Below are positions 1 through 11,776 of a DNA stretch of 64,000 nucleotides, piece by piece (position 1 is the first letter of the stretch; each line of letters starts with the position of its first letter). The notes under the pieces are model-generated. The model was not told the DNA's origin. It worked only from the letters and a program-made list of their open reading frames with translations, and did not search any database. The DNA is from Cladophialophora immunda. Lineage: Eukaryota > Ascomycota > Eurotiomycetes > Chaetothyriales > Herpotrichiellaceae. The position numbers and the translations under genes were made by a program. Location of the stretch: positions 7,564,001 to 7,628,000 of the forward strand of contig NW_015622541.1 of assembly GCF_000835495.1 (NCBI RefSeq), read 5' to 3'.

Positions 1-1698
1 ATTTCCACTGGATTCGGGCAATACCTGGGTATGACGCTTCCGAGATCCTCTACCATGGCACTGACGGCGTATCTAGCTCTTCGAATTGTCCATTACTACA
101 ACTGGAGGTGAGTGGCTCTCTCTCTCCCCCACAAACGTTCGTGGACTGACGGGTGTCATAGATACATCTACTACATCTTTATCCCACTCATGGTCTTCGT
201 CCTCGTCATGCAAGTGGTCTTCTACCGGCCACCGAACTTCGAACAATTGCACCGTGGCACTCGCACAAGAATGGGAGAACTCAAACGAGTCGACTTCCTG
301 GGGTGCTTCTTGATTGTTGCCGGCCTCGTCCTCTTCTTACTGGGCGTGTCATGGGGTCAGTGAACGAATCCTTGACAAACTAGTTGACTGACTGAACCAG
401 GCGGCCAACCTCTTTCGTGGACATCCGGAACCATCCTCGGACTTATCATCACTGGAGGCTGCGTAGTGATCATATTCGTCTTCTGGGGTAAGTAGTCCTT
501 GGTATCGTAATTCCACCATGATCAGTGTTAACGAGTTCCACAGAAGCCTACGGCCCCCATCCCAATCCGATCGTTCCGGTTCATTTCTTCAAAGATCTCA
601 GGGGGTTCGTCTGCTTGATCATTATCGAGTCCGTGGCAGGGACATCCTATGTCGCGTTGAGCATTATCTGGCCGTCGCGTAAGTTCATTCTCAACGGTCA
701 ATGAAGTCTTCAAAAGCTGACAGCAGACCAGAGGTTGCACGGCTCTATAGCTCTCCTACCACTAGTTGGCAGACCACTGCATGGCTATCGGTAAGGCCCG
801 ACTGTGCCTGACAGTGGTTGGGAAAGGCTAACATTGGGAACAGACAACCATCGCTCTGGCCATATATTCGTCAATCGTCTGCTGGGGAGCACTGGTGGCG
901 ATCCTGAAACACATCCGGCTGCAGCTAATCTTCCTCATGTCCGTCATGCTGGCCTTTCTCGGGTCTATGGCATCTTGCAATCCACAGAGCCTGGCGCGCA
1001 GCGCCGTGCTCTCCGTATTTGCTGCCTTCCCCGCGGGCATCTTGGAAATCATGCCGGGCCTGCTCGTGCAGATGGACACCAACGATGCAGATCTTGGGAC
1101 CACCTTCTGTAAGTGCCAAGCGAGATTTCACGATGTGATATCTGTGGGGGGAAAACTGACCAGGACACTCCCAACAGCCATTCTATACGCGATGCGCCCC
1201 ATCGTCGGAGCCATCATGACGGCCATCTACCTCGCCGTCCTCAGCAGCAAGACCACATCCAAGCTCTCGGCCTATATCCCCCCTGTGGCCGTGAAGGCCG
1301 GCCTGCCCGAGGGCTCCGTGCCGGCCCTCCTCGAGGCCATCGTCATCGGGACCCCAGCGGCGATGCAGAAGGTTCCGGGCATCACCACCACGATTCAAGC
1401 GGCCGTGGCGGCGGAGCTTCCGTACGCATACGCAGCGGCCTACGCGTACGTGTATTACTCGGCCGTGGCGGTCGCGGGCGTCGGCCTGATCGCCTGCTTC
1501 TGCGTCAAGGACTATGACCCGTACCTGACCAACCACGTCCCGCGCCAGATCTACAAGCTCGGGGACGAGAAGGTCGGCAGTGGCGAAAGCGAGAAGCAGC
1601 ACCCTGAAGTGTGGGAACATGAAGACGTGGAGAAAAGGCCGGCGGAGAATGTCGGCCCTGTTAACGCGGGCGAAATCACTACCACCCGAAGCCCGTGA
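1..1698 (+). CDS. MFS drug/toxin efflux pump, TRI12 family (5' end cut off by window)
   Basis: This is the C-terminal part of a major facilitator superfamily multidrug pump of the plasma membrane. The window opens inside an exon. The reading frame runs through introns at about 108-161, 356-400, 488-543, 679-723, 792-843 and 1109-1177, all GT-AG, and stops at 1696-1698. Joined exons encode repeated hydrophobic helices, then a stretch of the form KAGLPEGSVPALLEAI and a cytosolic tail beginning near VKDYDPYLTNHV. Both are typical of the trichothecene-efflux-pump (TRI12) family. A second TRI12-type pump lies at 40362-42435. Substrate cannot be read from sequence. The family call is firm, the exact exon edges less so. 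Confidence 0.85.
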
Positions 1699-2410
1699 GG
1701 CCTAGCTTCGGGGACCCGGGTTGAGACCAGATACGTGAGACTCTCTCGTGGCCAAGACCAACAAGTACATTCCTTGACACTTGCCGTCCTTGAAGTTGCA
1801 TGCATAATATGGGCAGAAACTGCTCCCAAACTGCACAAAAGCACTCAAGTAAATCCCTTGCTAATCAAGAAAAAACTTACTTGATGTATCGCTACAAACT
1901 CCTCCTTAGGTATTCACGACTGCTGCCAGGCTGTGTCATAAAGACAAAGTCCTGAGAGACCAGATGGGAGTAGAGCATCTATTATGGCCTGTGACTGTGC
2001 ACACACTAGGACGCATCCAACGCCGGGGGAAATAGATCTACCCGCACAAACGAGATGCTCTTGCTCCTATGTGAGAATTTCCAAACCCAAACGCTCTAAG
2101 TCTTCGACGAGCTGTGGCTGTTCATCAATGTAAGCCAGACAGGCGTTTTTGTCTCTCGAACCTGCTCAGCCATCCTTTTCACGATGCACTCCAGGGATGT
2201 CCTAAATAGACCTCCATAGCCTCGACAATACAGAAGCAGAGCACGGTCTTTGCATCTGGATAGGCTCCCACTTTAAAATCAACAGGGATTCCGCGATTAA
2301 AGTTTGGCGAAAGCGAACTATGGACCGGAAACGAGCATTGAAAAAAGCAAGCCGCACGTCAGCCTCTCCTGCGCCGGTCAGTAGGCGTTCAAATTTCTGC
2401 GACCGGGCGT
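1699..2410. other. Convergent intergenic region, MFS 3' end / P450 3' end
   Basis: Both flanking genes end here, so the 710 nt should hold the two 3' untranslated regions and terminators. I see no supported ORF, repeat or RNA gene. Confidence 0.5.
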
Positions 2411-4376
2411 TCAGTCATCCCATGCCTCCAAAAACTTCAGAGCGTCACTCATTTCACGCTTGATCACATCGACATGATCCGGGCTTCTTGGCTTGAATAC
2501 GACGGAGAACGGCTTCGGACAGTGAGCCATGCCCTCATCATAAGCCTTCAAGTCGATGGGGATGGGTTTCTTCGTCACCGAGTCGACTTTCTGTTGGATC
2601 TCGAACGCCCAGAGGAGCCTGGCTGTGAGTCTCCATTGTGTCCGCTCCGCCAGGTGGATTCCGGGGCAGATACGCCGCCCCGCCCCGTACCCGTAATGGT
2701 CGCGGTTCTCGTAGTCAGGGCTGCCGGCGTAGACGTCGGCGAACTTGTTGAAGCCGACGAAGCGGTCCGGGTTATAAGCTTCGGGGTCTTTGTAGCCTCG
2801 GGTCTCGCTCATGTGGAGGGCCCAGCTGGGGAGGATGACGGTCGAGTCCTTCGGGATGAGGTACCCATCGTAGAAGTCGTCCTGGAGGACACGGTGCGGG
2901 ATAGCTTGAGGGAGACTGGGGACGAGTTAGCTCGCATCTCGACATCGACATGAAGATTGGTCGACTTACACTGGGTGGATGCGCATGCCCTCTTTGATGA
3001 TGCAATTGATGTAAGGAACCTGGTCCATGTCGGAAACCTGGGGAAGCCTATGGATCATTAGCTAGAGCCGCCCTCTCGCCCTCCTCCTGGGGTGGCCTAC
3101 CGGGACGTGCCACAGACGGCGTCGAGCTCTTTGCGAGCCTTCTCCTGGTATTGGGGATGCATAGCCAGGAACATGATCGAGGTCAACATTGCGGATGCCG
3201 TCGTGTCCGCGCCTCCTTCCACCAAGACCCCCATGAAGTGATTCAACTGGTGGTCGTTGAGCTCTAGCTCGCCGTGTTTCTCTCCGTCCAGGATAGCGTC
3301 GATGATGCAGTCACGCTTGATCCCTTTCTGTCGGCGAACGTTGACCTGCCTCCGGGCTTCGTTCCACGTGTCGTCCATGCACTTGAATGAGCCCTTGGCT
3401 CGTCGTTTCCAGTAAGCCAACGAGTCGGGTATATACCGAAGGAACGGGAACTCGTCAACCGGCGGGTTGGCCCCTACTTCAAGAGAAGCATTATAGTTGT
3501 CCATTGCGTCGTACACGGCCTCCGAGTATACTTCTTAGCGTCTGGACGATAACTCAAACTTTAGCGACTTACATGAGCCCAGAAATTGTTGGCGTCGGGG
3601 CCTCGATGACCAAACACTACTGTCGAAGCCACCGAAGCTGTCATTCGCTTGATGTGGGAGTAGTATCCCTCAGGGCTGTTCAGCAGGTCCGACAACAGGA
3701 CGACAGACCTACGATGTTCGTCAGCAGTCAATATCAACCGATTAGCCATATCTGGCCTACTCCGCATGCTGAATTTCACCAACTTGCCCTTCCAGCGCAC
3801 GAGGCTGCAGAATCAAAGGTCAGCTCAAAGTAATATCACCCCACGGGGACCGACGCGCTCTTACAGAGAGGTTGTGAACTGCCACCTTTCTTTCCTGTCT
3901 CCAGAGTGGCGTCGTGTTCATAAAGGCAAGGCTATCCCCGCCCGTGACAAGACCTGGGACATAGTTGAAAGGGCGCTCCGAGTATATGGCTCCCTTTTTA
4001 TCGAGAAGGTGATTGACAGCTTTCCGGTCGAACAGCACGATAACAGTGGAAGGACCGAACTTTAGGGAGTAGATGCCTCCATACTGCTCGCCCCAGACTT
4101 TCAACCTGCACGACTTTGGGTAAGTCCTGCCGTGCTTAAAACGGTGCAGATGGCAGCGAAACAAGAATTCTCTCACTTCAATGCTAAACTCGTCTTCGGA
4201 ACCAGGTGCAAATTCCCAATGATGGGCAATGTCGGAGGACCAGGTGGGAGTCTCTTGTCCCGGCTCCCTATTCTCAGAACAAAATATAGCCCACACCCCA
4301 GGAGACCAAGCACAAGAATACCTGTGATTGGCACAGGCTGACCATTGAAGATGCGCAGATCAGATAACAGTGCCAT
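2411..4376 (-). CDS. Cytochrome P450 monooxygenase, microsomal
   Basis: Heme-thiolate monooxygenase expected on the ER membrane. The start at 4376 gives an N-terminal membrane anchor followed by the proline-rich hinge [14 protein letters not shown]. Later landmarks are [12 protein letters not shown], the I-helix GGADTT, an EGMRIHP segment (ExxR region), PDRF, and the heme loop [12 protein letters not shown] with its cysteine ligand. I resolve seven exons. The third is a 47-nt microexon at 3761-3807 encoding [15 protein letters not shown], with flanking introns of about 50 nt that restore the frame on both sides. About 510 residues, normal for the family. It shares a divergent promoter with the SDR at 5035. 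The C-terminal style resembles O-methylsterigmatocystin-oxidoreductase-like fungal P450s, but the substrate is unknown. Confidence 0.9.
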
Positions 4377-5034
4377 CGTGGAAATGTGAACAAAGCTCCT
4401 GGTATAGACTTCTAGGAGCTAAGACGAGAGATATCGCCTCGATGGAGCAAGTTGTCCTACCACAGATCTGTAGAACGAGCAGGCCATAGGAGATATATGC
4501 GTAGTACATCAATTCTTCGTCATTTGGATAGCGGTCGGACCGCACCGAAGCGATGGGATTGCCTCGAACAGGATGCGCGAGCTTTGTTTCCATTTCTTTG
4601 AGTGCAGCCGCTTTCCGAATCGGCCGGAGTCCGATCCATCTGGTATCGGAATATGACCTCGTCTCCGGTGACGGCCCACCGGCTTCTGTGCAGGTGATAC
4701 ATTGTCCTAGGATCTCACTCTCCTTGTGCGTGAGGATGGAGACTTATGCTGGTGTTATGAACGCGGTATGAGACGTGCTCCATGCGTCAACAGTCTGGTT
4801 TGGCCGGTTTGAGGCTGGTTCGGAGGCATTCTCCGACCCTGATCCTGCAGCAATGGCAAAATGGGGCCGTAGACTGCTGTGCATAACTCACCCCTGCAGA
4901 GCTTGCATTGACACCAAAACCCGGCAAACCCCGAAACATTCCCATGGTCAATGTGTTCAAGAATGCTCCGGACAACGAAACTGCACCTCTCTGAATCTGA
5001 ATCTGGGCCAAAAAGCATCGTTGCTGAACTCAAA
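4377..5034. promoter_or_regulatory. Divergent promoter region, P450 / SDR
   Basis: The 658 nt separate the starts of the minus-strand P450 and the plus-strand SDR and must carry both promoters. Short ORFs here lack any recognisable domain. No clear TATA box or repeat was identified. Confidence 0.5.
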
Positions 5035-5892
5035 ATGTCGTATCCAGATCTCAAGGGGAACACCTACATCGTCACCGGGGCGGCGTCAGGCTTAGGACGG
5101 TGCACGTCCACGCTCCTGACACAACAAGGAGCCAATGTCGCTCTCATCGACCTCCACAAGCCTCAGCATGTCTTGGAAGAAGTGGAAAAGCTCGGTGGAA
5201 GAGGCCTCGCCTTCTCGTGTGACGTCCAGGACCCAGACGCCCTCGAAGCAGTCATGAAGGAAGTCGTGCAGCACTTTGGGAGCATTCACGGAGCGGCAAA
5301 CATGGCGGGAATTCTGGGCACCCAAGGCATCAAGGGGACAGATTACGCCGTTGACCGGGTGCCGGACGGTGAATGGGATAAGATCTTGGGCGTCAATTTG
5401 AACGGCGTCAAGAATTCCATGCGCGCCGAGCTGCGTCACATGAAGGATGGCGGGGCCTTGGTCAATGCTGGGAGCGTTGCAGGACAGCTGGGGCTGCCAT
5501 ATATGGCTCCCTACTGCGCCAGCAAGTGGGCGGTCTTGGGCCTGACAAAAGTCGCGGCCCAGGAGTCAGGAAGCCGTGGCATCCGCATCAATGCTGTAGC
5601 TCCGTAAGCAGCGCTGGGTTGGATAACGTGCCATTCACTTACACGAGAGCAGAGGCGTCATCCGAACGCCGATGACCCAAGCCGGGGCCACCGATGAGGA
5701 GCTATACGATAGACTGGGCTCCAGGACTGCTCTGAAGCGACTAGGCGAGCCTGAAGAGATTGCGAGGGTCATCACCTTTCTGCTGAGCAAGGAGGCCAGC
5801 TACATAACCGGAGCGGTAAGTACGTGATGCCACGAATGTAGCGAGGTTACTGAGACGTCCAGGTCATCAATATCGACGGAGGGTTTTTCTAG
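5035..5892 (+). CDS. Short-chain dehydrogenase/reductase (classical SDR)
   Basis: NAD(P)-dependent oxidoreductase, 253 residues from three exons (5035-5603, 5653-5815, 5863-5892) with 49- and 47-nt GT-AG introns. The start was chosen at MSYPDLKG because it directly precedes the first Rossmann strand; an upstream ATG at 4951 would add a tail of no family character. Visible motifs are TGAASGLG (cofactor loop, residues about 14-21), NMAG replacing the usual NNAG, and the active-site YCASK. The C-terminus reads INIDGGFF, the usual SDR ending. It is divergent from the P450, which suggests the two act together. Substrate unknown. Confidence 0.9.
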
Positions 5893-6632
5893 GAAGGCAG
5901 AGAGCGATAACAGAAAGAGTTGGCCATTCTCAAAGAGTGCTCCGCGGGAAGAACTGACAAGCATCCATTTGAACAGGTCCAGTGAGGAAGGTTGGAGGGA
6001 CAACCTATATGTTCCTCGGTCTTCGTAAATGGCCCTGTCCATCAACGAAGTAGTAGGCAGTCCTAGATGTAGTGCGTTATAAGTTGTATAGAGCCATCAA
6101 AACTTGACCGTAGCGACGAGTCGCAGATGTAGAGGGAAAATGTAGCATCCGCGTTGCACGCGATGAAAGTCGAATCCTACGGCGTCTGTTTGCCGGAGCT
6201 TCAAGCTCTAGAATTGCCCCCGCCAACAGGGTCACCGATAACGGAGTTTCGAGACGCAGCCACCATCCTCAGCCATCTGCTGATTGGTTGTATCGAAACA
6301 GCGACCTCGGTCTCGCGAACATCGAGCTCCAGGGTGCCAGTTTCCGAGATTGCTGCCGCTTCTCGCTGGCCCGCTCTCAGACGTTCCGTGGGCCGGCGAG
6401 GTTTCCCGTGTGAACAAATTGTTCTCCTTTTCGAAACTCGTGTTGGAAGTTATATAGATTGAAAGACTAATGGCATGGCTCGTCATAAGCTCGGCCCCCC
6501 CACAGCCTTGACCGACTGATCATTCAAAAAGCCTCGGCGTCCCAATAATTGTAGCCTTTGCTTTACTCACCTCTTTCGAAGCACAGGTGCCTCCATCGAC
6601 ACAATTGGCGTTCCCTGTGAATTCACGGAAGG
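5893..6632. promoter_or_regulatory. Intergenic region upstream of the CoA-transferase
   Basis: This 740-nt stretch holds the SDR 3' end and the CoA-transferase promoter. It contains a CCGCGG palindrome at 5942-5947 and a TATA-like TTATATAG near 6450, about 180 nt before the next start. A 102-codon ORF at 6154-6462 shows no domain and I do not call it. Confidence 0.4.
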
Positions 6633-8003
6633 ATGTTCAACAATCTGCGATCTCGAAGTGTCGCCCTAGCGTCGGGCGCAGTTCTAAGCCGGAGGGCGGT
6701 GCCCAACGGAAGGCGGCTAAAGGACCTCGAGGGCCAAAGTCGCCCTTTGACATCAACTGCGAGAAAAAGCCACTGCAGCAGGACATGCCACGATGGCTAC
6801 CAGCGCCGTTTCGCCTCGACAGCCGCAGACGAAACTGGAGTCCAATCCCCGAGGCCTCTTGATGGCATTACGGTCGTCAGCATTGAGCAAGCCATCGCCG
6901 CCCCATTCTGCACTAGACAGCTCGCCGATCTTGGGGCACGTGTCATTAAGGTCGAGAGACCGGGAGTGGGCGATTTCGCAAGAGACTACGACACTCGCGT
7001 GGACGGACTTGCATCGCATTTCGTCTGGACAAACCGGTCAAAGGAGAGTCTGGCATTGGATCTGAAGAAGCCAAAGGACCTGGAGATCCTGAAGAAACTT
7101 CTCCACAAGGCCGATGTGCTCGTGCAGAATCTGGCTCCCGGCGCATCTGCCCGACTAGGTCTTGCATATGAAACGCTGAAAGACCATCATCCGCGATTGA
7201 TTGTCTGTGACATCTCCGGCTACGGCCAGGACGGGCCCTACGCCAACAAAAAGGCATACGACCTGCTCGTCCAGAGCGAAGGAGGAATGCTGTCTGTGAC
7301 GGGTACCAGGAATGAGCCCGCGAAAGTGGGTATCTCCATTGCAGACATCTCGGCGGGAATGTACGCCTACAGCAATATCCTGGCGGCGTTGATGCAGCGG
7401 CAGAGGACTGGCAAGGGAAGCAAGATCGACATCTCTTTGCTGGAAAGTCTGGTGGAATGGATGAGCTTCCCACTATATTATACTTATAAAGGTGCGCCGG
7501 CACCAACACCGACCGGCGCCTCCCATGCAGCGATATATCCGTACGGACCCTTCGAGACCGGCGATGGCGGCTCAGTCATGCTCGGAATTCAGAACGAACG
7601 GGAGTTTGCGAGATTTTGCGAGATTGTTCTGGGAAACCCGAGTTTGGCGACCGATGCACGCTTCGTGAACAATTCTCTCCGTGTTCAGAACCGAGACGAG
7701 CTGCGAAATATCATCTGCAAGGCTCTGGAGAAATATTCAGTTTCCGAGGCCGTGAGAAAGCTCGACGAGGCTCAGATTGCAAACGCGGCGGTAAACACCA
7801 TGCAAGGCGTTTGGGAGCATCCTCAATTGCGTGCCCGGCGCCGATGGACCGAGGTCGAGACGTCCAAAGGCGTGATTCCGGCGCTTTTGCCGCCCGGCTG
7901 CGTCCCTGAAGGCGAGGATGTCGAGGGTTTACATGCCAGGATGGATAAAGTTCCAGAAGTTGGGGAGCACAATGAGAAAATCTTGAGGGAGTTGGGAATG
8001 TAG
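6633..8003 (+). CDS. Family III CoA-transferase (CaiB/BaiF), probably mitochondrial
   Basis: Transfers CoA between carboxylic acids through an aspartyl-CoA intermediate. The single-exon 456-residue protein has a basic, Arg/Ser-rich N-terminus of about 60 residues ending RRFAST, which looks like a mitochondrial presequence. The enzyme body starts near LDGITVVSIEQAIAAPFCTR. Asp238 in ADISAGMY sits where the catalytic aspartate of formyl-CoA transferase lies. Other landmarks are LGARVIKVERPGVGD and CDISGYGQDGPY. Family members include succinate-hydroxymethylglutarate CoA-transferase, carnitine dehydratase-like and formyl-CoA transferases; the acid used here is not known. Its presence suggests acid catabolism in this neighbourhood. 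Confidence 0.92.
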   Translation: MFNNLRSRSVALASGAVLSRRAVPNGRRLKDLEGQSRPLTSTARKSHCSRTCHDGYQRRFASTAADETGVQSPRPLDGITVVSIEQAIAAPFCTRQLADLGARVIKVERPGVGDFARDYDTRVDGLASHFVWTNRSKESLALDLKKPKDLEILKKLLHKADVLVQNLAPGASARLGLAYETLKDHHPRLIVCDISGYGQDGPYANKKAYDLLVQSEGGMLSVTGTRNEPAKVGISIADISAGMYAYSNILAALMQRQRTGKGSKIDISLLESLVEWMSFPLYYTYKGAPAPTPTGASHAAIYPYGPFETGDGGSVMLGIQNEREFARFCEIVLGNPSLATDARFVNNSLRVQNRDELRNIICKALEKYSVSEAVRKLDEAQIANAAVNTMQGVWEHPQLRARRRWTEVETSKGVIPALLPPGCVPEGEDVEGLHARMDKVPEVGEHNEKILRELGM

Positions 8004-9106
8004 GACTCGGCGGAATCTCGAGTCGGCAAATGGAGAAAGCCACTTCAAAGCACAGAGTCTTCGCCATGAACGAAATGAAGACAAACGAAAACGAAAAGGC
8101 CAGCGTCCCAAGCCACCTGCTGAAATCAAAATTACTAAATGTCTGGATTGCGAAATTGGCCAATATCCTTGGTCGAAAAGAATCGATTGAACTCGTCCTT
8201 GAATCTGTCGAAGTCTGCCGTTGCGAGGCATATCAGTCATGAATCATTGCCAGCAACTGATACCTCAGAGGCTTGTGCTCTCAAGCTATTTTCTCTCCGC
8301 GAATTGACGGCAGTCGGCCAAATTCATGGTTCTCTGAGCGAGGTGTCTCACCAGCACACAATACCCATCTTGAGATGGGTGTGCGTTTTCAGGAGTCGCC
8401 GAACAACGCACGGTCGGGCAGGCCTCGACGTCTCGGGTGAATCCTGTTGTATGGAGATGTGTAGTTTGGGACATTTTCACGCAAGCTGTTCCAGGACGTG
8501 CTCACGGGCGTATATTGACCCACCTTTGTCCGCCCTGGGACATGTTGATGACCAAGACAAAACAATACTGTGGAGGCGCATACGCCGGGGCTGGCCGTGA
8601 ACGGAGGTTGTCCCAGTGTAACCATGACAAGTAGCAATGCAGAGCAACGGCAAGGCTATTGCTATAGGCCAGTGAAGCTGTGATGGACTGAATGTAGTGC
8701 TTGGATTTCAATAGAGAAAAAGATTTGATTGGGAGAATTGAGGCAGAGTTTGATCCACGTAGTCAGCCGCGGGGCAGAATCTGCTTGTCTGACAGAATAG
8801 TTTTTAGCAGCTCAACCGAAAAACTACTGTGCAGCTGTTTCTGTCAGACGACGCCTTTCTGTTCCCACACTCCGCGGCCACAATCCATAAGCTGCTCTGG
8901 GTGGGAATCTTGGATCTACAAAACCAGCAGGTGGCACATCAATATCGCGCCCTTGGACGGACTTCTCCTCCCAATTCCTCATGTCCACGCCCTGTCGAAG
9001 CATCTCCCATCGTCTAAACCATTCCCCGCGGTATATCAATCCTCTCTTCTCTCGCTCGCTGCTCTGTCGACAACAGTCTCGCCAGTTCCGCATCTACCCG
9101 GCCAAA
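8004..9106. promoter_or_regulatory. Promoter-rich intergenic region upstream of RidA gene
   Basis: No supported gene in 1.1 kb. Three CCGCGG palindromes occur at 8767-8772, 8872-8877 and 9026-9031. The last is followed by GTATATCAA and a long pyrimidine tract running toward the RidA start at 9107, which looks like a fungal core promoter. Confidence 0.45.
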
Positions 9107-9611
9107 ATGTCGTCCGGATTAACTCCCATTCTCGCGAAAGATGCTTGCCCTCGTAAGACCAGTTCTACTTCATCCATGGGTTGAGAGGAGATTGGAACTG
9201 ACTGTCGTATCTCTTATCAGCTGCTGGGCCCTATAGCCAGGCCATCAAAGCCGCCGGCCAAATTTGGGTAGCAGGACAGATCCCCGCCGATTCGACTGGA
9301 AAATTAGTCGAGGGCTCTATTGCTGACAAGACCGAGCAATGCTGCAAGAACATCAAGGCCATCCTGGAAGCTGGGGGAAGCGAGATGGGCAAGGTCGTTA
9401 GGGCTGGGGTGAGTGCTATGCTCTCTCAATTGTTGAACTCGGAAAGCTGATCTGAGTTAAACAGGTCTTCCTCTCCGACATGAAGCACTTTGGAGAGATG
9501 AACGCCATGTATGAAAAGTACTTCTCGCACAAACCGGCGCGGACTTGCGTTGCTGTACGGGAACTACCCAAGGGCGTTGACGTCGAGATCGAAGCAATCG
9601 CTCTTCAATGA
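9107..9611 (+). CDS. RidA/YjgF/UK114 family enamine/imine deaminase
   Basis: RidA proteins hydrolyse reactive enamine/imine intermediates released by PLP enzymes. Exons 9107-9152, 9221-9408 and 9465-9611 join to 126 residues, the normal length. Motifs are PPAGPYSQAI at the N-terminus, VAGQIPAD in the middle and the signature KPARTCVAVRELPKGVDVEIEAIAL at the C-terminus, including the arginine (in ARTCV) that binds the substrate carboxylate in characterised members. Introns are GT-AG and keep the frame. No targeting peptide is seen, so cytosolic action is likely. A role in this locus could be clearing amino-acid- or amine-derived enamines, but that is inference. Confidence 0.93.
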
Positions 9612-9748
9612 AGCTTTGGCTGCGAACCACGCTTACAGATGTACAAATCCTCCCCGTGGGGTTCCATAAAAGTCACTTAAGAACGCCATGGCATTCTAAC
9701 TGGTAGACCAATCCGATCCTTGACAACAAACCGTACCTCTGGAGGTCG

Positions 9749-10895
9749 TCACAGCTTGCTCCTGCCTTCCTCCCCATAGTGCTCATCTAGCTCCACCACC
9801 ACCTTGCCCCATGTATCGCGCGCACCCAAGGCAATCAATGCTTGAGGGACCTCTTCAAGACCCTTGTAGTGCTTGTCGGTATATGTGATGCCCTTCAACT
9901 TGCCCGAGTTGATTAGATCGAAGATCCCTTTCCAGACTTTCGGAATCGTGTCCTGCTCTTTCAGGGCGTATGCACCCCAATGCAGCCCAACGATGCTGAT
10001 ATTCTTCAGGAGAACTCGGTTCATGGCGACTTTCTCGATAGTGCCGCCGGCGAATCCGATGACAAGGAGCCGACCGTTCCAGGCTATGCATTTGATGGAG
10101 GGGTCGATCATGCCTGCGGCAGCTCGTTAGAGAGGCTCGATGCACCAGGAATCGCGACCACTTACCAACTGGATCATAGACGATGTCCACTCCCTGCTTT
10201 CCATTGCCTGTTCTGTGCTGCTCGCATAGTCCAATGACTCTCTGCGGCCAGTTCTTGTCTCGATAGTCCACCACATAGTCCGCCCCAAAATCCAGGCAGA
10301 CCTGCCTCTTGCGCTCCGACCCAGCCGTAGCAACAACAGTCGCTCCGAAAGCTTTGGCGATTTGTACAGCCGATAGACCGACGCCTCCAGCTCCGGCATG
10401 CACAAGCACCCAGTCGCCCGGCTGGATGTTCGCTCGCACAACCAGGGCGCCGTAAGCTGTAGGTGTAGTCACGTACACACCAGCGGCATCGGCAAAGCTC
10501 CAGCCATGAGGCACCGGAAATAACGAGGTCTCAGCTGCCAGAATGTGACTTGAATATGCCCCATGTGTGGCACCGAACACTCTGTCCCCGACCTTGAATT
10601 TGTGGTTGGTCTGCGTGCTGACTGTGCCATCGAGACTGCTGGCGACTGCGCTCTTTGACCCCTCACGAGTAGTGGGTGTTGCCACGACCACGCCCGCGAA
10701 CTCCATGCCTGCAATCCATGGCAAGGGCGGTTGATGCTGGTATTTACCCTGTATCTGGAGGAGGTCGAAGAAGTTTGTGCCGCACGCGCGGATCTTGATC
10801 AGGTATTTCGTGGGATGAGGGGAGGGTGTAGGAAGCGTGGTCACAAAGAGGTCTTGGGGTCCGGACACGTATTTCGTCACTTGAATGGCTTTCAT
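9749..10895 (-). CDS. NADPH:quinone oxidoreductase-like MDR enzyme
   Basis: Medium-chain dehydrogenase/reductase, 364 residues from exons 10166-10895 and 9749-10113 (intron 10114-10165). I chose MKAIQVTKY at 10895 as start because the family begins this way; the frame stays open upstream to an ATG at 10988. The GroES-like domain carries GMEFAGVV and VGDRVFG, and the nucleotide-binding domain carries HAGAGGVGLSAVQIAK. The zinc-ligand cysteine set of alcohol dehydrogenases is not seen, as expected for quinone or enone reductases. It probably reduces quinones or alpha,beta-unsaturated ketones with NADPH. Confidence 0.9.
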
Positions 10896-11443
10896 GGTGG
10901 GCAGATGGATTCTCAGCACTCTGGCTCGCAGCTCACGACAGGGAAGCAAAGCATGATATCGAGGAGGCACTCGTCGCAGATAGACCAAAACTTATTTTCA
11001 TTGCTCTCCGGCGGAACTGGCGTTCGGTCCATTGATCCATTCAAGGCACTTGAGCCTCGGTTCATTGCGGGAAGCTAGAACTTTTGGAAGGGGCCAGGCT
11101 ACCCCATGCTGCCCTATCAGTCTTTGCCCAGTAGGAGTAAAGAGGTTGCCGGGAAAGCCGTCTTTGGTTTAGGCTTCGACACCCCTTCGGGCATGGTCTT
11201 GACAGGCTAGTGATGGGCATGCCGCCGCTTTTGACGGCTATAAAACATCGGAGCCATATCTTGGATGCTCCTAGATACCCGGGCCTAGAAAAATACATAA
11301 GGATTACAGTCAGGGAGCAGGACTCGATAGTATCTTTGGAGACTTTTGCTCTCTTTGATGGTGATAAGTTTCTAGTATAACCGTGGCCGGCCCCTGCAGC
11401 GACTTGTCGCACCGGAAGCTGGGGTCTCATTGAAAGAGTGCCA
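10896..11443. other. Intergenic region, MDR promoter and YCII gene 3' end
   Basis: Both neighbours are on the minus strand, so this 548-nt stretch is the MDR promoter and the YCII 3' region. The antisense ORF at 11062-11430 has no recognisable domain. Nothing else seen. Confidence 0.4.
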
Positions 11444-11776
11444 TCACAAAGGTGTCCGAAAGCCGCACTTGATCAAGATGATCTGTGCCTTATCCAAGTC
11501 CCAGATCGCTTTCTTGTGATATACATCGCTCTCGAGTCTCTGTCGCACCGCATCCGCGCTCTCCATCTGCACCATCATCACGCTCCCATTGACTGCTGGG
11601 GGCTCACCAGGCTGAGGGACTCGGGACAGCAGAGCCCCACCCATAACAACGACCTTAGCATCGACCAATGGCTGAATCTCGCGTAAGTGGATGGGACGAG
11701 CTTCGGCGCGGACTTCCGGAGGGACATTGGCGAAATCTGGGATAACGACGAGGTATTCCGAGATGGACGAGGCCAT
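11444..11776 (-). CDS. YCII-related (ferredoxin-like alpha/beta) small protein
   Basis: Single-exon 110-residue protein matching the fungal YCII-domain pattern: N-terminal EYLVVIPDF, an RPIHL motif with conserved Arg and His, VVMGGALLS, GSVMMVQMESADAVRQRLESD, and a C-terminal LIKCGF. YCII proteins form dimeric alpha/beta barrels related to EthD and muconolactone isomerase; a few are dehydrochlorinases or chaperone-like, most have no known reaction. Length is typical. It lies between two oxidoreductase genes on the same strand. I am confident of the fold, not of the activity. Confidence 0.85.
   Translation of the reverse strand: MASSISEYLVVIPDFANVPPEVRAEARPIHLREIQPLVDAKVVVMGGALLSRVPQPGEPPAVNGSVMMVQMESADAVRQRLESDVYHKKAIWDLDKAQIILIKCGFRTPL

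Noticed and set aside
6946..7509. Long minus-strand ORF across the CoA-transferase
   Set aside because: Same explanation; the plus-strand frame is a complete, motif-rich enzyme.
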